Of a DNA stretch of 64,000 nt, positions 1-12,209 are shown one piece after another; the stretch's first letter is position 1; every line of letters begins with the position of its first letter. Source of the stretch: Enoplolaimus lenunculus (taxonomy: Eukaryota > Nematoda > Enoplea > Enoplida > Thoracostomopsidae). A program made the position numbers and the translations under genes. The DNA lies in NCBI GenBank assembly GCA_030248215.1, contig JASANG010002771.1:94270-158269 (forward strand). The letters are read 5' to 3'. The notes beneath the pieces were generated by a model that ran no database searches, was not told the origin of the DNA, and worked only from the letters and a program-made list of their open reading frames with translations.

Positions 1-3000
1 TAATGCGTTCTTAATACATTTTTCTCACCTGTTGCTTCCATTCTGTTGTATAACCAGACAATATGTCGCTGTCGTAATCGTCATCAGTAGCGCATATCTT
101 ATACCAATAACAGTTTTCTGAAACGTAAAAGCACAACAAACAAACATTATACACTGACATTTCGCTAGAGCAATCTCAAATCTGGTGGTCTCGGATGTTT
201 CCCTTTATGAATGGAGGGGCTTCGTAGACAACCCACGAGACAAAAATATAAAAATTGGGTTAAAAATTAAAAATTTTCGACAATTTTTTAATTAGCAAAT
301 TTTTGTTTAAATTTAGCATTTTAAAGCACTGAGGTGACGTTAACCCACGTTTTGCTTTTCCCAATCTTACAACTATAGTTACGAAATAGGGTAGATTTTT
401 CGAGTAGAGGGGGCCCGAACATGGGTGATTTTACAAGTTTGGGGGGATTCGTCCAAGTGCGAGAGGCCCCTTCCACTAGCAAAGTTGCCAGAAGTAGACA
501 CGTGCAGTCCGGTCCAGGTTTGTTGTGACTAGTAGCAGAGGAAAAAATTTTAATTCAACAAATATGCTACACTTCAAAACATCACGCGAATTATTGGTTC
601 AAAAGTTACAGGACCTATCACCACCAACTGACGATCAGATAGGTGTTACACAACGTGTGAAAATACCTGGTGGTAGCTAGGATTATAATAATATATAACT
701 ATATTAACCGCACAAACATACGTGAAATATCGTTAAGTGGCTTCCACCTGAGCATACATGCCACACTGTTCGATTTACATTCGATCTGCAATGTCTTCAT
801 GCGTTGTCTGGATTCTAAACTTGGGCTTACGAACACTGTTACACATAGATTAAAAACATAACACAACAATAACAGCCAAAAAACATAACACAAATACAAC
901 AAAACAGTACATCACGTAAACCTTTGAATAAAAAATAACACTAAACATAAAAATTACCTAACGAATTACATACGTACCGTTTCGTGACACCGAGTTGTCG
1001 CATAAAGGAGTTTCTCGATCAACGCTAATACCACAATATCGATCCAAAATACTTATAAGCCAGCTGAACATGTTGAATTACGACCTGTCGTGTTAACCAA
1101 ATTCAGTACTATAAGTTATGAGATCATGAGTTACGACATGGGTAATACCTGAAACGGAAACACTTGTTTCTAATATACATTTCAGCGACAAACAATATTG
1201 CAGTTCTAAAATAGGCATAACAGGGTAGTGCCCAGAAAACGGTTACGTCGTTGTACCCACCTTGTCTAGGAGCTGAAAAAAATTAAAATATAGTAAATCC
1301 TGCAAATAAAAAATAAGACAAAATCATATTATGTTCGTATCTCTTATAGCAATATACAACACAAACACAGCGGAACGCATAAGAGTGACTCATATAAACT
1401 GAATTGTCGCTGCTAAAACATATGACAATAAATTTTGTGTCTACAAGAACATAACTTTCTTGTATAAAATTCTTTCACTGCCCCGACATAGGCTTTAAAT
1501 AGGCCAAATCATTTGTAGCAATACATTCCGCTTCGCTTCCGGTATCGCGTATTAATTTTAGCGACATCCACTTCCGCTCCGGTTTCCGGGGTAAACAATT
1601 TCACTGGAGACAAAAGCAGAACTCCGGTGATATCCAGCAATGTACTATTGCTCACGGCATATAAACAAATCTCACATGAAACACAAACGCAGGCTATTAC
1701 ACATTTACTTACACTGTTATATTATATACAGCTTTAAAAAACGACTAAAGATAACACATAAAATAAATAAAAACTGTGAACAATGCAACTTTCACAGACA
1801 AACCATTTAGCCTGCAGCAATTCCTCAACATAAGCAGAAGCGTCAACGCAAGGTTATATTGTCAAAAATTATGTCTAAACCTAGTATAAAATTATAAATT
1901 ACTCTAAAACAATAGCCTAAATATAACAATTATTCTAAAAATTGTTCAGAAAAATCCATAACTGCATATAAACAAGTAACGCAAAATTCAAACTTGAACT
2001 GTATTGTTTTCGACATTTATCAGTTATAGACTACTTCTAGACAACTGAATTACGGCAAGAAGTGATGTAACCATCGCCAAATTTAAAACATTGCAGTTGA
2101 ACCGTTGACAAGTCTCATATTCCTCTTATCACTCCCTGTTATGCGGATCACAACAGTAAGCTTGAACATAATAAGTGATACCCAGTTTCGACAATACCAC
2201 GCCTATCCTGACCATACAGCAGTCACAGCAATTGAACATAACATGAAATGAACAATGACAAACAGCGCGATTAATAAACTGTAAAATATAAAGTTTAACA
2301 AAATCACAGATAATCGAGAATGAAACGATATAAATAACGTAATTTCCGATATTTTTATAACGAAACCGGACGCCGATTTTACCGGAAACAAAATATCCGG
2401 TTGCAACTTGCAAACCAGGCAAAACAAGAGCCAAAACTGATAAGTAAAACTACAAAGCAATATTAACTATCGCTTGTTCCATACTACTAATAAATGAGAA
2501 GGAGAAAGCTGTCAAACTCAAATTAATCGTAAAATAAATAACAATTCCAATAAATCGGCCACAGTTTACATTTGAAACGGAAATTTTTACTAATAAATGA
2601 CATAATATCCAGCGAACTTATGACTCTATTCTCATGATGTATTTTCGACTTTAAACAGCTGCTGTAAAACATCTTAAAATAACTCAAGTAACTACACAAT
2701 GAGCAGCAGTATATTTTATATTATACTTAAACATAAATTCGAAAACGCGCTTCATTTGACTAGATACAGTGTTACAGTTACGGACAGAATAAATAATTGA
2801 TCGCGTTCCAAACCGCGACTAGGATCGTGATTCGCGTTTTTCGGATGCAATCACCAGCAGACGCCGATTTCAACCGCACGCGGTTAATGGAGAAGCCAAA
2901 GAGTTTCAGGGACCAAGCACCTTTGGGATGTTTGTCCCGAGATTTTTTATGAATTTTTTCAGTTGGTAACACAAGAGGCCTCCTTCAAAACTGTATTATA

Positions 3001-3180
3001 GGACATAACCCCCCACCACCATCCGCTCTTCCAAAACCGTGGCTACTCCCTTGACAAGATACAGTAACAAATTCAGCTAAAAACAACATCATTGAGTTCG
3101 TTTGAAAAAATGAAAAACACTGTACAGGCAAGCTTTGGCTTAGGCCACGACGCTATGCCTCAATCTGAAAAGGCAGCATC
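1..3180. other. Downstream flank with no recognised gene
   Basis: AT-rich sequence 3' of the short PHYHIP-like gene. All reading frames are short and have no coding character. CCGG-rich scraps near 1520-1600 and 2340-2400 resemble ends of the dispersed elements seen elsewhere in the window. Confidence 0.6.
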
Positions 3181-3725
3181 TTATTCATCATGCACCAAAC
3201 TTTCAAGCACATTCTTATCGTTATGTTCACATGCAAGCGCTTCAAAAGCAACATTATCATCTACCGGATCCGGATACAAATTACACCGGCGGCATGCCTG
3301 ATTATGCTTCAGGCCGCCGACAGTGCTCGATCCTCGTAGGATCGGGCGTACGGTTTCAAACCGGCCAAACCGGGTTGTATTAATGTTCTCGGTATAAAAA
3401 ATTTCAACCCAAATTGTAGAATTTGCTTGAAATGATGTGCATGAACGTAAATTAAACTTACGACAGAAAAATATATTATTTTCAGCGTTCAATTCAATGA
3501 GGCCTGTTTTTTGACAAAACGAATCCGATGCGCTGTTCGCAGGCGTTAGCGCAATTGTGACGTAGTGTTGTGAATTATTACAGTAAAAATCAACAAAATA
3601 TAACCGGCTTAGCCGGGTAAACAACTGATCTGCTGGTATAATGTAGCGGCGATCACCGTAAATTGCGTCTTTTGGAAGCCGTCCGTTGACAAGGCGAACG
3701 TTGAAAAATAACCCGTTCAGCGTTC
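3181..3725 (-). CDS. PHYHIP C-terminal domain, terminal exon, short paralogue
   Basis: Acceptor GTTTTCAG. It reads GTLNGLFFNVRLVNGRL, IYGDRRYIIPADQLF, RLYFVDFYCNNSQHYVTI, WVEIFYTENI and CRRCNLYPDP, and stops after about 181 codons. The tail beyond the conserved domain is only some 30 residues, against about 1,950 in the paralogue. Confidence 0.95.
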
Positions 3726-6700
3726 CTGAAAACAACTAACCGAGAAAAAATAACCAAAAAGGCAACTAATTGCGCGATTGACACCTTTTTGTTTTCCCAA
3801 TTCATCATGCTAGTTTTCTATTCCATCTCGTAATTATCGATGCATAATTAGTTATTCAAAGATAGACGCAAACAGGGGCATCCCCAGACCAAAGCACCTA
3901 GCAAGGCTTACAATCAAAGTTTTGAAGTAAAATTTAGCACTAAAATTGCGTAATGCAGAAACATAAAATTATTTCCCAGTATTAAATAAATTATTCTTCA
4001 ATGCGATCTGGTTCCGCCAATTTGGGCTTTCTTGTACCGAACAGCTTGAATATCACCAATGACGATTTTTACCCAGCTAATATCGAAACCTTGGAAAACT
4101 AATTCACAAAACGTCACGGTTCATAAACAGTAAACACAACCAAACCGAGATAAAACTAAAATTCAGTGATTTACCATTGATAGGCGATGCCAAATGGCCG
4201 TTATTGTCTTTGGTGTACGAGGTCATAACTCCATTATCCAAGGTGTCCCAGTACGCGCACGGTTTATCACGGTACAAAACGCTGATTGTATCCATTTCAT
4301 TACGCACAAATCGCTTTGCCAACCGGTATAAAGCGTTTAGTTCACAACGACTAAATCCTAAAAATACTTTACTACACGACAACAACAACAACAACAACAA
4401 CAATAGATTTTACCTTTCAAACACTGTCATTTATGCGCAGTTCGCAGAAAATTTTGTCAGCCATGTGCACCAAATAGCTGCTGTTACCAAGTAATAAAAA
4501 GATAAATTGTTTCAAGTGAGTTGCCTGCATTAGCAACACTTTACTGTATATAAGCATCACAAATTAGACATAAACACGAACCCAAAAACCACACAAACAC
4601 AAGCACACATACTTGCATCAATACAGGAATCGAAGGCATATTTCGGTTTATCATCCGTAGTCGAGTTTGGCACGACGTCAATGTGTACTTTATACTGATT
4701 TGGTGGTTGGAGCTAAACAACAGTGCGACACTAAGGGTTGCGTTATACTTTACTGTGCCGGACGTCAACGCACGCCGCTGTGCGTTGCTAAAAAATATAC
4801 GCAAAATGTATTTGGTGGTGCGCGGCAATTTTACATAGAAAATGTGTACTGTGCCGCGCACAGCGGCGTCCGGCGGCGAGTATAGCAGAACCCTGAGGGT
4901 TGTACGAAACCTATAAAACGTAATCGCAGCCGTACAATACGACTGTCACAAATCGTGGAACCTGTATCATCCGTCATTTCGAGATATCTTTTGTGAACAA
5001 AATCTAATGTAAAATTGTCGTTAAGTATGTATGGACTGCTGCATACATGTATAATCTATGCAGCTAAACTATATGATCGCAATAATGTGATTCAATTATT
5101 AATCGAAGCGTTTTATGTTTTGTACTTGGGGGTCAAAAGGGATGTCCGTCCGTCCGTCTGTCGGTCTGTCCGTCCCAAAAGAATCTCAGGAACGGCTGAA
5201 CCGATTTTGATAAACTTTTTTTGTTTGAAAACCAATTATCCTGGAGTGTTAACCTCGCATTGGGGTTTTAAAATTTTAAGCCGTTTATTAGCTACAGGCT
5301 AATTTGCATAATTAATTAAGCCTAAATTAGGACATTCCACAATATTTCACTAATTATTACAGTTAGAAGCAATCTAATTTTAGCATTAAAGGGTTTTTAG
5401 GTGCGAAGAATTTGAATAAATTGTTTACAAACATCCAAAATCAATAATTGAACAGTTAGCTAATCGCTAATTTGCATATTAGCTTAATTGACAGGACAAA
5501 ACTGTGACTTTTTAAATTATTTCAATAATTATTAGGGTTTACTGAAGGTTTTTTGGTGCAATGAATAAATTGTTTACAAACGTCTAAAACCGAATAATTG
5601 AGTAGTTAGCTAATTGATAATTTGCATATAAGCATAATTCATAAGCCTAAATTAGGCGTTTCTACAATGTTTCAGTAATTATTAGGGTTAAAAGCAATCT
5701 AATTTCAACAATAATGGGTTTTCAGGTCCGAGGAATCTGAATAAGTTGTCTACAACACTTTAAAAGCAATTATCGAATAGTTAGCTAATAGATAATTTGC
5801 ATATTTGCTTAATTGATAAGACAAAATTAGGACTCAAGGGTTTTTAGGTTCGAGGAATCTGAGGATATTGCTTACAAACCTCCAAAACCGATAAATGAAT
5901 AGTTAGCTAATAACTAATTTGCATATTACATTATTTGCTTACGTGTGTTCGAGCTTCGCTCAATAAATGTAGTCCCACTACGACTGGTCTAAAGTATGCA
6001 ATCTAACCATCACAACAGAAAATGACTCTACATAACTAAATAACTTATTTGAATACCGCGTTGATCTGTTTAAGATAAGCCAATGCTGATATCCTGGATG
6101 GCTGTTGTATTCAATATCAACACTCACATTCATAACTCACGAATATTAAAGCTGAAGATGCGGTAGATCCATACCTGACTGTGGTTTTTTAACCTTCTTG
6201 TAATTTATAGTCCTGCAGCGTCTATGGTTTTAATAACGTTATATGCACTTTGCTATACGCCCAAACCGCACAATGTGACACAACCACGGCGCTGGATCCA
6301 TGAAATGCTCCGTTCAACAGTCCAAATATCGGTTCCAGGCAAAACAAAACGCTTGGTTACCTCGGAATGCTATGGATCGCGACGTAGTGGGGCTTCAACC
6401 GAGGGTTCCCGGCTGGCAACAGGATGACAAAATCTCGAGTTAGCAGGCTTAAACCAAGGAACACCAGCAGTTCACTCCCCCATGGTTTATAAGGTTTTTG
6501 CACTGCTGATTCAGATGCAAGACGACAAATTATAGACTGCTTCCTATTTAAGGAAGGTTAAAAGCGACATCATATGTTTTAACAGTAAATGCGGTTCCTT
6601 AATATTAAAAAATAGTAATATTTGCTTACAAACAGGATTGATCGGGGGCGAAACATGCCTTTTTGTATAAAAACGTTACTCTACCCAACACAGGATATTT

Positions 6701-9354
6701 AATAAACTGTTACCCAAAAACGTACCAAATTGAGGTAGGTCGCACGCGGCAGTATGTCACTTGCGTTATGGCCCAAACATCGATCTCAATCAATGATCTC
6801 TTGTCACGGAACAATCAGAAATAACATACATCATTATCGTATACACGTTGGAAATTTCCGGGTAGCGTAGAAAACAAACCATTTCGAACAATTCGCACAA
6901 CACAAAACACCACTGTCACATTTTTTTGCGGATAACTACACAGTGGCTCATTTACTTACGAAATACCATAAAACTTTAATTTTAAACTCCTTGCAAAAAA
7001 CAATCAAGATGAAATTCGACCCCACGACAAGCTAAAACTGGCATTCGAACGCACAACGTCCATCATCAAATCGCAACACATGTACCCATTTGTCCATCCG
7101 CGGTATAAGAGCAACTCTTTTCCTTTAAGATATAGCAAAGTGCACACACTGTCAAAGTTTTGACTGTATATCTTTCACTCGTGGACCGTGAGGTAAAATT
7201 CGAGATCCGGACACGGCACCCCGTATTACATCCAACAAAGCCCAATAATCAATTCGTAGACGGAGGTGGATCTACCGTACCTACACTAATGAATTTATTT
7301 GAAACACAAAAAAAGCCAATCATACACCTAAAATCCATGTAAACTCCAACGCGCTACCCACGCAACTTACTCTAAACTGGTACTGTGACTGGTGTTCGAG
7401 ATCGTGCTTGAAAAGAAGACAGTATTTTGGTTGGGAACTTGAGTGTCTGGAGTTTATGAACACGGATAGGCACATGCGGTAGTCATTCGCTACAACAATC
7501 AACAGCGACCCAGCCAATACTGATGTTATATGTTGTGCCCAGTGATATGTCCTTGTTGGCAACAGGAATGTCCTAAACACCGATTCAAGCCCAAACAGCT
7601 ACTGGAATACAAACTAATTAGAGTAGTAATTTTCCGTTTGACTTTTTCTATAATGAGCGCATGTTGAATATAAGTGGAAATCCGGCAACGAATTTATGCA
7701 CCATATATATAAATATGGCGAAGTTTGTGCTGGGAAAGTATGTTCTTAAAGGTAAACAGTGATTACTTAGGTTAATTGTTTTGTAACATTCCGTTCACAG
7801 TATGCTTTCTCCACCCATCAGTCCATCTTCCTATCAACTCCCGTTTGCATCCCAGGATACAGTTGTTTGGGCTGCAATGACCAACAATTTATTGGGTTTT
7901 GAGAGGTCCTGTTGCCAACTAGGACAAATAGATGTTTGGATACAACATAAATACCATACACTTTTCGAGATATATCAAAGGTTCATTACTCCGAAAAATA
8001 ACCTCCGAGTTAAAACTCAACAAAACATGTCAATATAATATATTTGGTGATATCCTTAGTCGAACACTCACAGATAGCGCCAGAGATAGAATTCGTGCCG
8101 CGACCCAAGCCAGATTTCCTGTTTCACCCTAATTTACCATAAACGAATGTGTTTGACATAAAAGCATTAGCTAAAAACTTACTCAAAACATCGTCAATTC
8201 TATCTTTCCACAAAACCCTCGCTGCCACACTGTTTGATTGCACTATAATATGAGAATCACAACAGGTGTAGCCTATAAAATAGACAAAAATCAACAACAA
8301 CAATGATTAACATAAAGCTTATTATTGGTTAGAAGCCGGGCTTAACCGCTTATCCGTTTCCCTGTCCATTTTCGGTAAAAAATCGGCGTTTGCTTCCGTT
8401 GCCTCTATAGAAATAACGGAAATTCTGTGATTTTTATGCTCAAAATTAGTAATAAATTACGTATAAATCAGCAATTTGTAATTACAAATATGCTGCAATT
8501 GTTTATATTTAGTAAAAAATTACGAAATTCATCCAAAATGTTGAAAATTTCAGCGCATCAGCTATTGTTTCTTTTAAATGTTAGAAAACCCGGTGAATAT
8601 TGCACGCCTCAATTGCGTTTGTAAAAAATAAAACATCTTTGACACTTTTATACTTAAAGATTCGTTGTACGTTTTGCTTAAACTTGGTGCATGACACAAG
8701 CATTGCCAAATTTGAGCCAGTAAACAACAGGGGCGGAACAGTATTATAACCATACTCCTAAGCCTAAGCATAAGTGTAAGGATGATCATATTCCTAAGCC
8801 TAAGCCAAGCATATCAATAATTAGTCTAAAGCTTAAGCTTACTCTATTGCAGTCCCACAGAAAAACGTTTCGACCGTAATCTTTGTTGCATGGGCCCAAA
8901 TTTGATATAAACAGGAAGCTTAGTTGCTAGCAATCAGGGAGCAATATTAATCATCATATGTTAGTTCAGGTTGGATCGATTGGGACATGTGACCTCTTTA
9001 ACTAAGCAGCGGTAAAAGCCTACCATTATAACACACAGCCCATTTTATCAATTGCGTTTATCGTCAACTGTATGTCGGTGCGTATGCTGCCGGCGTGCAT
9101 ACAACATACTGTGCAGTGCACGTATAGCATATGCCTTGGCGCTGACATGTTTTATATGCTGACAATACTAACCATTGAGGATGACTTAGGTTAATAATAC
9201 GTACTTGAGTTTGCTGCTTGGGTTCCATCATGGACGGAATGTTGACGATAAATTACGCTCATCCTTTGTGCGAACTGAGCTGAACGATTTGATCCGGTGA
9301 GTCCAGAAATCAATTCACGATAAGAAATAAAATATTTGTCCGATAAAACATGAT
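3181..9354 (-). CDS. PHYHIP/PHYHIPL-like protein, short tandem paralogue (5' end missing)
   Basis: Five exons join in one frame: 9354-9205, 7489-7371, 4712-4613, 4357-4175 and 3725-3181 (365 codons with stop). The first three give a fibronectin type III (FN3) half with the strand-F pattern LQPPNQYKVHIDV. The last two match the C-terminal domain of vertebrate PHYHIP as I remember it: VLYRDKPCAYW, YTKDNNGHLASP, LNGLFFNVRL, RLYFVDFYC, HYVTI and WVEIFYTENI, ending in a CRRCNLYP motif. Vertebrate PHYHIP binds phytanoyl-CoA hydroxylase and is mostly neuronal; whether that role holds here is unknown. Intron phases equal those of the neighbouring paralogue at 12.2-26.6 kb. The initiator exon was not found and should lie between 9.4 and 12.1 kb. 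Exon 9354-9205 is the least certain: it fits by phase and weak FN3 likeness only. Confidence 0.85.
4175..4357 (-). CDS. PHYHIP C-terminal domain, first exon, short paralogue
   Basis: Acceptor ATTTTTAG, donor AATG|GTAAAT. It encodes SRCELNALYRLAKRF, SVLYRDKPCAYW and YTKDNNGHLASPIN. Human PHYHIP has the matching order FSVFYRNHHKEYF ... LKDNSGSHGSP. A (CAA)n microsatellite at 4379-4402 lies in the intron just upstream of the acceptor. Confidence 0.93.
4613..4712 (-). CDS. FN3 last exon of the short PHYHIP-like gene
   Basis: Acceptor GTTTAG, donor GCAA|GTATGT. It encodes LQPPNQYKVHIDVVPNS and continues to DSCIDA. The paralogous exon at 19567-19660 encodes LEPGSWYKVTVAAVSKK to SDSFKA with the same phases (0 in, 1 out) and is six bases shorter. 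Confidence 0.85.
4735..4885. repeat. GC-rich foldback fragment
   Basis: Inverted segments GTGCCGGACG ... CAGCGGCGTCCGGCGGCG, related to the CGTACGG-type foldback elements at 31, 37, 62 and 63 kb. It lies in an intron just upstream of exon 4712. Confidence 0.55.
5130..5290. repeat. GTCCGTCCGTCTGTC-type repeat leader
   Basis: A run of GTCCGTCC/TCTGTC followed by a segment reading ISGTAEPILINFF on the plus strand. I recognise this block as a common dispersed repeat in invertebrate genomes, not a gene. It leads straight into the degenerate tandem array at 5285-5945. It lies in an intron of the short PHYHIP-like gene. Confidence 0.6.
5285..5945. repeat. Degenerate tandem array, unit about 150-165 bp
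   Basis: About four copies of a unit containing GTTAGCTAAT, ATTTGCATATTAGCTTAATT and AATAAATTGTTTACAAAC. Copies differ by many substitutions and indels, so the array is old. Confidence 0.8.
5946..7370. other. Intron of the short PHYHIP-like gene, nothing recognised
   Basis: No exon-like segment could be supported. A GC-richer patch at 6225-6430 has short open frames on both strands but no recognisable protein. Confidence 0.5.
7371..7489 (-). CDS. FN3 middle exon of the short PHYHIP-like gene
   Basis: Acceptor TTGTTGTAG, donor AGA|GTAAGT. It encodes 39 codons from NDYRMCLSVFI to SQYQFR, the C to E strands of an FN3 domain. It ends in phase 0, and the next exon opens with LQPPNQYKV, completing the usual FN3 'Y-x-F-x-L-x-P-x-x-x-Y' pattern across the junction. 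Confidence 0.7.
8350..8660. mobile_element. TATCCGTTTCC-type MITE
   Basis: Begins near TTATCCGTTTCC and shares an AT-rich interior (ATTTTTATGCTCAAAATTAG, AAAATAAAACATCTTTGACA) with copies at 9516, 48712 and 58083. Non-autonomous; the right end is indistinct. Confidence 0.7.
8727..8895. mobile_element. TTAGGC-type MITE, family 1
   Basis: Core AAACAACAGGGGCGGAACAG ... CTAAGCCTAAGC ... AAAACGTTTCGACC ... GCATGGGCCC. One of at least eight copies of the family whose intact ends are about 24 bp inverted repeats (best at 44394-44597). Confidence 0.7.
9205..9354 (-). CDS. Candidate FN3 first-strand exon of the short PHYHIP-like gene
   Basis: In the sense strand it follows CTATAG and ends TCAA|GTACGT. 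It starts with two bases of a split codon and ends with one, exactly what the next exon (7489) needs. The peptide contains DKYFISYREL and RMSVIYRQHS, weakly resembling DKPKLEIWQE and ADVKWKRP in the paralogue. It is longer than the paralogous exon (49 versus 25 whole codons), so a downstream acceptor such as TTCAG near 9270 may be the real start. Confidence 0.5.
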
Positions 9355-9404
9355 CTATAGACAAATACAGCAGCGTGTAGACGAACAGAAATTCGAAACC
9401 ATTC

Positions 9405-9510
9405 TCACGGCTGGCAGGCGTGTATGATGACCACTCAGCTACAGGATCTGTAAACGCGAGAACTCTCACGTCTTGTGTAGGTTTTACACTGTGCATACAC
9501 GAAGGCCAGC
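9405..9510. mobile_element. Fragment of TTAA-flanked tRNA-like MITE
   Basis: Shares CTCAGCTACAGGA and CTCTCACGTCTTGTG with the full copy at 46980-47248. Ends are lost. It sits just upstream of exon 9354. Confidence 0.6.
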
Positions 9511-9515
9511 GTGTA

Positions 9516-9775
9516 CGCGGATATCCGTTTCCACTAAAGAAATAACGGAACTGTCTATTGACACTCAAATTAGTTATACATCGCGTATATATTTTTCAAT
9601 TTTTCATTACAGAAATGCTGCAACTGTTCGAAATGAAATAAAACTACAAAATGCATGCAGAATCTTAAAATTTCGATGCATCGCCATTTTGAAATTTTTG
9701 AAGGACCGGGAAATTTGTGCACGACTCAAATTTGTTGGCACACAAATAAAACATTTGTGAAACTTTTATACTTCA
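9516..9775. mobile_element. TATCCGTTTCC-type MITE
   Basis: Starts GGATATCCGTTTCCAC and ends near AATAAAACATTTGTGAAAC. Same interior as the copy at 8350. Confidence 0.65.
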
Positions 9776-9850
9776 ATATTTATTTCCCATTATTTTTACT
9801 ATCCGTTTATTCCGTGATATAGATTCAACGGAATCACCGCGCCGTGCATG

Positions 9851-10280
9851 TACTATATTGACCCGAATAAGAGGGCAATCCCCATTTTGAGCCCGAATCA
9901 ATATGAGTTCGTATCCCTAATAAGAGTCCGTACGCGGATAGGATCCCTAACCCCTAATTAGAGTCCATAAATGTCAATTAATCCTAATTGTGGCGCATAA
10001 ATCACTCCAAGACCAAATAATTTGAGTTCAAAACTTTAAAGCGTCCCTAAATTTTGAAAGTGCATTCCTAATATAACCTTGTATCATCCCTCAAGCAATT
10101 GACACACGACAAATAAACGTTTAATTCAACGGATAATTTCAGTATAGGAATATCAGAAACGAAGGGTGCCGGAGCGTGGATTAAAAATAAACAACAGTCC
10201 GTAACCGAATAACAAGGATGGGTGCCCTCTGGCGAGGCCAAATAAATATCAGTCCCCCTCTTATTCGGGTCACTACAGTA
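9851..10280. mobile_element. TACTGTAGTGACCCGAATAAG-type MITE
   Basis: Inverted ends TACTATATTGACCCGAATAA and TTATTCGGGTCACTACAGTA. About 430 bp with no coding capacity. TA borders suggest a Tc1/mariner-type source. Related copies at 33848, 50936 and 59320. Confidence 0.88.
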
Positions 10281-10939
10281 TTCGCTGTTAATTCCTTTAA
10301 ATTGAGTTACTACAGCAAGAAAAGAAACACAAATTCTTCATGCTGCAACGTATATCCCTTCAAATGTTCCATATTACCGTGCTTGCATCAACAGACGATG
10401 CATTAATTTATAGTAGATATCGCTCAACTCAGTACAAAAAATTTGCAAAATAAAACCAAACAAAATTTTATTCAGCAAACAATACGTCATTGGTGAAAAG
10501 ATAGCAGGCGAACAAACACAAATCGGCGAATAAACCATTTTCGACCGCTTTTTGTTACATCTTGTCTATGTTTGTACGAGTTAAACATGCAAATTCTCGA
10601 TAACCACACAGCATACAAGCTAAATATTATTACAAATTGCAAAAGCACGTTCTGAATAACACACAAACAAATTGTATCAACTACAGCAGGAAAACTTTTT
10701 AATAGTGCAAACGGATAAAAATTTAGCGGAAACGAATAGTGATTAAATTTACGTATACCATCGACATGTAAATAAACGTTTTGAAGATGTTTTACTTTTT
10801 TACCAATGCAATTGTTTATTGAAGTGTGTACTTGAGCGATCTACACAAACGGTGACCATAAAAATAATGGAAGTGCTGATATTTTCATAACGAAAAAAAG
10901 GCAGATTTTTATATGAATATTTACAATTTCAACTGTTTG

Positions 10940-11100
10940 AAGTTTTTAAGCTAAGATTCCTACTCCAGACTCTTGCGCGGTAATCGTTTAAGATGATAAC
11001 TTAGCTATAGGACCTTGACGTTCTAGCCTTACGGGGCTCTCACGTCTGTTGAAGAACTGTACCGTGTAGCTGCCTAGAGTAGAATCCATGTAAGAAAGGG
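10940..11100. mobile_element. TTAA-flanked tRNA-like MITE, diverged copy
   Basis: Right end reads ATCCATGTAAGAAAGGG followed by TTAA at 11101-11104, the inverted form of TTAA-CCCTTTCTCACATG in the copies at 37 and 47 kb. Interior CTTAGCTATAGGACCTTGAC matches them. Confidence 0.7.
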
Positions 11101-11497
11101 TTAATATTTAATTACACTTTCGTCGCTGTGTTTCAGCCAGAGAGAGATATGGGCAAAGATTTTTACCCGACCGCGCTTTATCCAGGCAAATAACATGTTT
11201 TTACCCCCGGGCTTACCCACGGTAAAACGATCTACGCACGGCCCACCTTTTTACTAGCGCCTGAAGTTAAACCAATATCTTAAAGATCGCTGGTGATTTG
11301 CACTTTAATGAAGTTTTGCGCTACAGCTCCAGAGTTTTGCACATGAAAACGTAGGTACTAGAAAGAAAAAAATTTCAAAACAAACTAAATAAAGCACAGG
11401 TCTTTTGCTTTTTCAACGCTCACTGAGTAGCTTAGTTAATAACGTATGTTTTGCACCTTAACTCTTAAAGATTTGGCGCGAGTAAAAAATGTGGGCG

Positions 11498-11658
11498 CAT
11501 GTTACTTTTCGGACCGTCCCAGTTTTTGGTGGGTCTCTAAAAAATAGGCTTACATTCTAGACAATTTTTTGGTTAGGCTTTAAACTTTTGCAACGCTTAG
11601 GCTTAGGCTTACAGATACGCGTACTCTACTGTTACGACCCTAAAAGTAACATTGGCCA
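11498..11658. mobile_element. TTAGGC-type MITE, family 2
   Basis: CATGTTACTTTTCGGACCGTC at the left, CTAAAAGTAACATTGGCC at the right, and GCAACGCTTAGGCTTAGGC inside. Same plan as 44940-45158. Confidence 0.75.
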
Positions 11659-12005
11659 AAATGTGAATTTCTTTCTTACCATCGTGACACATCTTACCCG
11701 CGGGTAAAATCCCAATCTGGTTTTAGATGCACGTTTACTAAATACAGTCAAAAAGTTACATAAACAACAATGTGCAAAAACTATCTTACCAAGAACATCA
11801 ATATAAAGTAGTCAATGTATATAAAATAAAAATTTCTTCACAATTCTCCAAAAATACAACATATAGTTATCAGAGTTCACAATGCAATCAGTTCCAAACT
11901 CCGGTTTGGGATCAACAGTTGCACTCCCAAAATATCGAATCACAGTCAAATTCCGTCCACACGCCTTTTCAACCTTGAGTACAAACAAAGCCACACCGTT
12001 CACAC

Positions 12006-12011
12006 TTTATT
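12006..12011 (-). terminator. Candidate poly(A) signal of the giant PHYHIP-like gene
   Basis: AATAAA on the minus strand about 200 bases beyond the stop codon at 12210. Another AATAAA at 12229-12234 lies inside the coding frame and is less likely to be used. Position only; no transcript evidence. Confidence 0.35.
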
Positions 12012-12209
12012 GTAACGCCGGGCTCACAAATTTTGCGTCAATTTTAGACGATAGCAGAAACAATAAGACTTTAATAAATACAATCAAACTAGTCAACGTT
12101 AACCTCAACATCCTTTCGTTACAAGCAAAAAATGCTGCTATCCCTCATCCTTACAGCAGAAAATGACACGACCAGGCCCATATAGACCGACAATGCAAAT
12201 CACTACTAA

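Larger units (their letters stand above)
10281..12005. other. Intergenic region between the PHYHIP paralogues
   Basis: Holds a MITE copy ending at 11100 and a TTAGGC-type MITE near 11498-11658. A plus-strand open frame of 94 codons at 11882-12166 crosses the 3' flank of the giant gene and is antisense to it; no family is recognised. The missing start exon of the short paralogue should be in here. Confidence 0.5.

Noticed and set aside
5015-5302. 95-codon ORF containing ISGTAEPILINFF
   Set aside because: This motif comes from a common dispersed repeat with GTCCGTCC runs, not a gene.
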